Assembly (NCBI GenBank): GCA_012514255.1
Contig: JAAZAP010000198.1
Coordinates: forward strand, 1 to 6,303
Direction: 5' to 3'
Source: Bacteroidales bacterium
Lineage (GTDB): Bacteria > Bacteroidota > Bacteroidia > Bacteroidales > VadinHA17
DNA: 6,303 nucleotides
The notes under the pieces are model-generated. The model ran no database searches. It was not told the DNA's origin and saw nothing but the letters and a program-made list of their open reading frames with translations. Positions 6,114 to 6,303 of this stretch are shown here, piece by piece; the first letter of the stretch is position 1; each line of letters starts with the position of its first letter. Both the position numbers and the translations under genes were made by a program.

Positions 6114-6263
6114 TCCTAGAATTGAGGCACAGATTGCTGATCAGCCATTACTGGCATCGTATTTGCTATACTCCCGGACAAGGGTGAATTTATTTCTGTC
6201 CCGGTTAGGAAAGAATAAAAATAAGAGATAATTTTACACCCGTAATCTTTAAAAACAGTAGTA
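6114..6263 (+). other. Intergenic region with weak promoter-like element for the ferredoxin
   Basis: This 150-bp gap holds no ORF of interest. TAATTTTA at 6229-6236 matches the TAnnTTTG -7 consensus in 7 of 8 positions and would start transcription near 6243, about 20 nt before the ferredoxin ATG; only a weak TTA lies at -33. A perfect 10-bp palindrome, GCTGATCAGC, is at 6136-6145. An imperfect stem (CCGGACA 6174-6180 with TGTcCCGG 6197-6204) has a 16-nt loop and no T-tract. No convincing terminator for the large gene is present. Confidence 0.4.
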
Positions 6264-6303
6264 ATGGCTTACAAAATTTCAGATGATTGCACAGCTTGCG
6301 GAA
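6264..6303 (+). CDS. 4Fe-4S bacterial-type ferredoxin (partial, N-terminus only)
   Basis: The ATG at 6264 opens MAYKISDDCTACG, 13 codons before the window edge. This is the classic start of small two-[4Fe-4S] clostridial-type ferredoxins (about 55-60 residues), which begin MAY.I.d.C..CG.C and carry low-potential electrons in the cytosol. Cys9 and Cys12 would be the first two cluster ligands; the remaining Cys lie outside the window. The leader before the ATG is A-rich, with no Shine-Dalgarno site. The promoter is unclear; read-through from the large upstream gene is possible, as no terminator intervenes. Confidence 0.8.
   Translation, partial: MAYKISDDCTACG

Noticed and set aside
6136..6145. 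Palindrome GCTGATCAGC as a terminator or regulator site
   Set aside because: With no loop it cannot form a useful RNA hairpin, and a single 10-bp palindrome without context is weak evidence for an operator.
6174..6204. Stem CCGGACA with TGTcCCGG as a transcription terminator
   Set aside because: It has a bulge and a 16-nt loop, and the sequence after it is purine-rich, without a T-tract.
5992..6231. Plus-strand frame running past the end of the large gene
   Set aside because: It overlaps the last barrel strands in another frame; its tail is A/T-rich intergenic DNA with no recognisable product.
1..6303. CRISPR array, tRNA, rRNA, insertion sequence or phage genes
   Set aside because: No spaced direct repeats, cloverleaf-like segments, transposase motifs or terminal inverted repeats were seen on either strand.

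Overview
The window reads as chromosomal DNA of a member of the Bacteroidota, probably a Bacteroidales or Marinilabiliales-type organism. The evidence is three near-perfect TAnnTTTG promoter -7 elements, A/T-rich leaders with few Shine-Dalgarno sites, short lipoprotein signals, a DUF4369-type lipoprotein, a twin DUF1573 protein, and a very large outer-membrane protein ending in phenylalanine. I see no mobile elements, tRNA, rRNA or CRISPR array. This lineage call is inference from style and families, not from a marker gene.

Layout. The left part (1-2526) is on the minus strand and reads right to left: an exported protein with two DUF1573 domains (2526-1435), then the MeaB/ArgK-type G3E GTPase (1408-308) after only 26 bp, so the two look co-transcribed. 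A candidate 23-residue small ORF (234-163) and the first 50 residues of a DUF4369-like lipoprotein (from 151, running off the left edge) follow, and these have their own -7 element just past the meaB stop codon. A divergent intergenic region (2527-2837) holds back-to-back promoter elements, a cluster of TTTCAT/ATGAAA hexamers and several small inverted repeats. The right part (2838-6113) is one large plus-strand gene. A short intergenic stretch follows, and the window ends in the first 13 codons of a bacterial-type ferredoxin (6264 onward).

The main point of interest is the 1091-residue protein at 2838-6113. From N to C terminus it has a signal peptide, a region that looks like a gluzincin (peptidase MA-like) metallopeptidase whose zinc-binding positions are all substituted, a TolB-like PD40 beta-propeller, a helical linker, and a C-terminal barrel with the MRGF motif and final Phe typical of Omp85/BamA-type proteins. 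It has no recognisable POTRA repeats, so the pseudo-peptidase and propeller seem to take the periplasmic place that POTRA domains normally hold. Its mRNA leader can fold in two mutually exclusive ways around a GGAGG sequence, which could be a translational switch.

Three of the genes (the large barrel protein, the DUF1573 protein and the lipoprotein) encode exported or envelope products. MeaB, a cytosolic chaperone for methylmalonyl-CoA mutase, is the metabolic odd one out, and no mutase gene is visible here.
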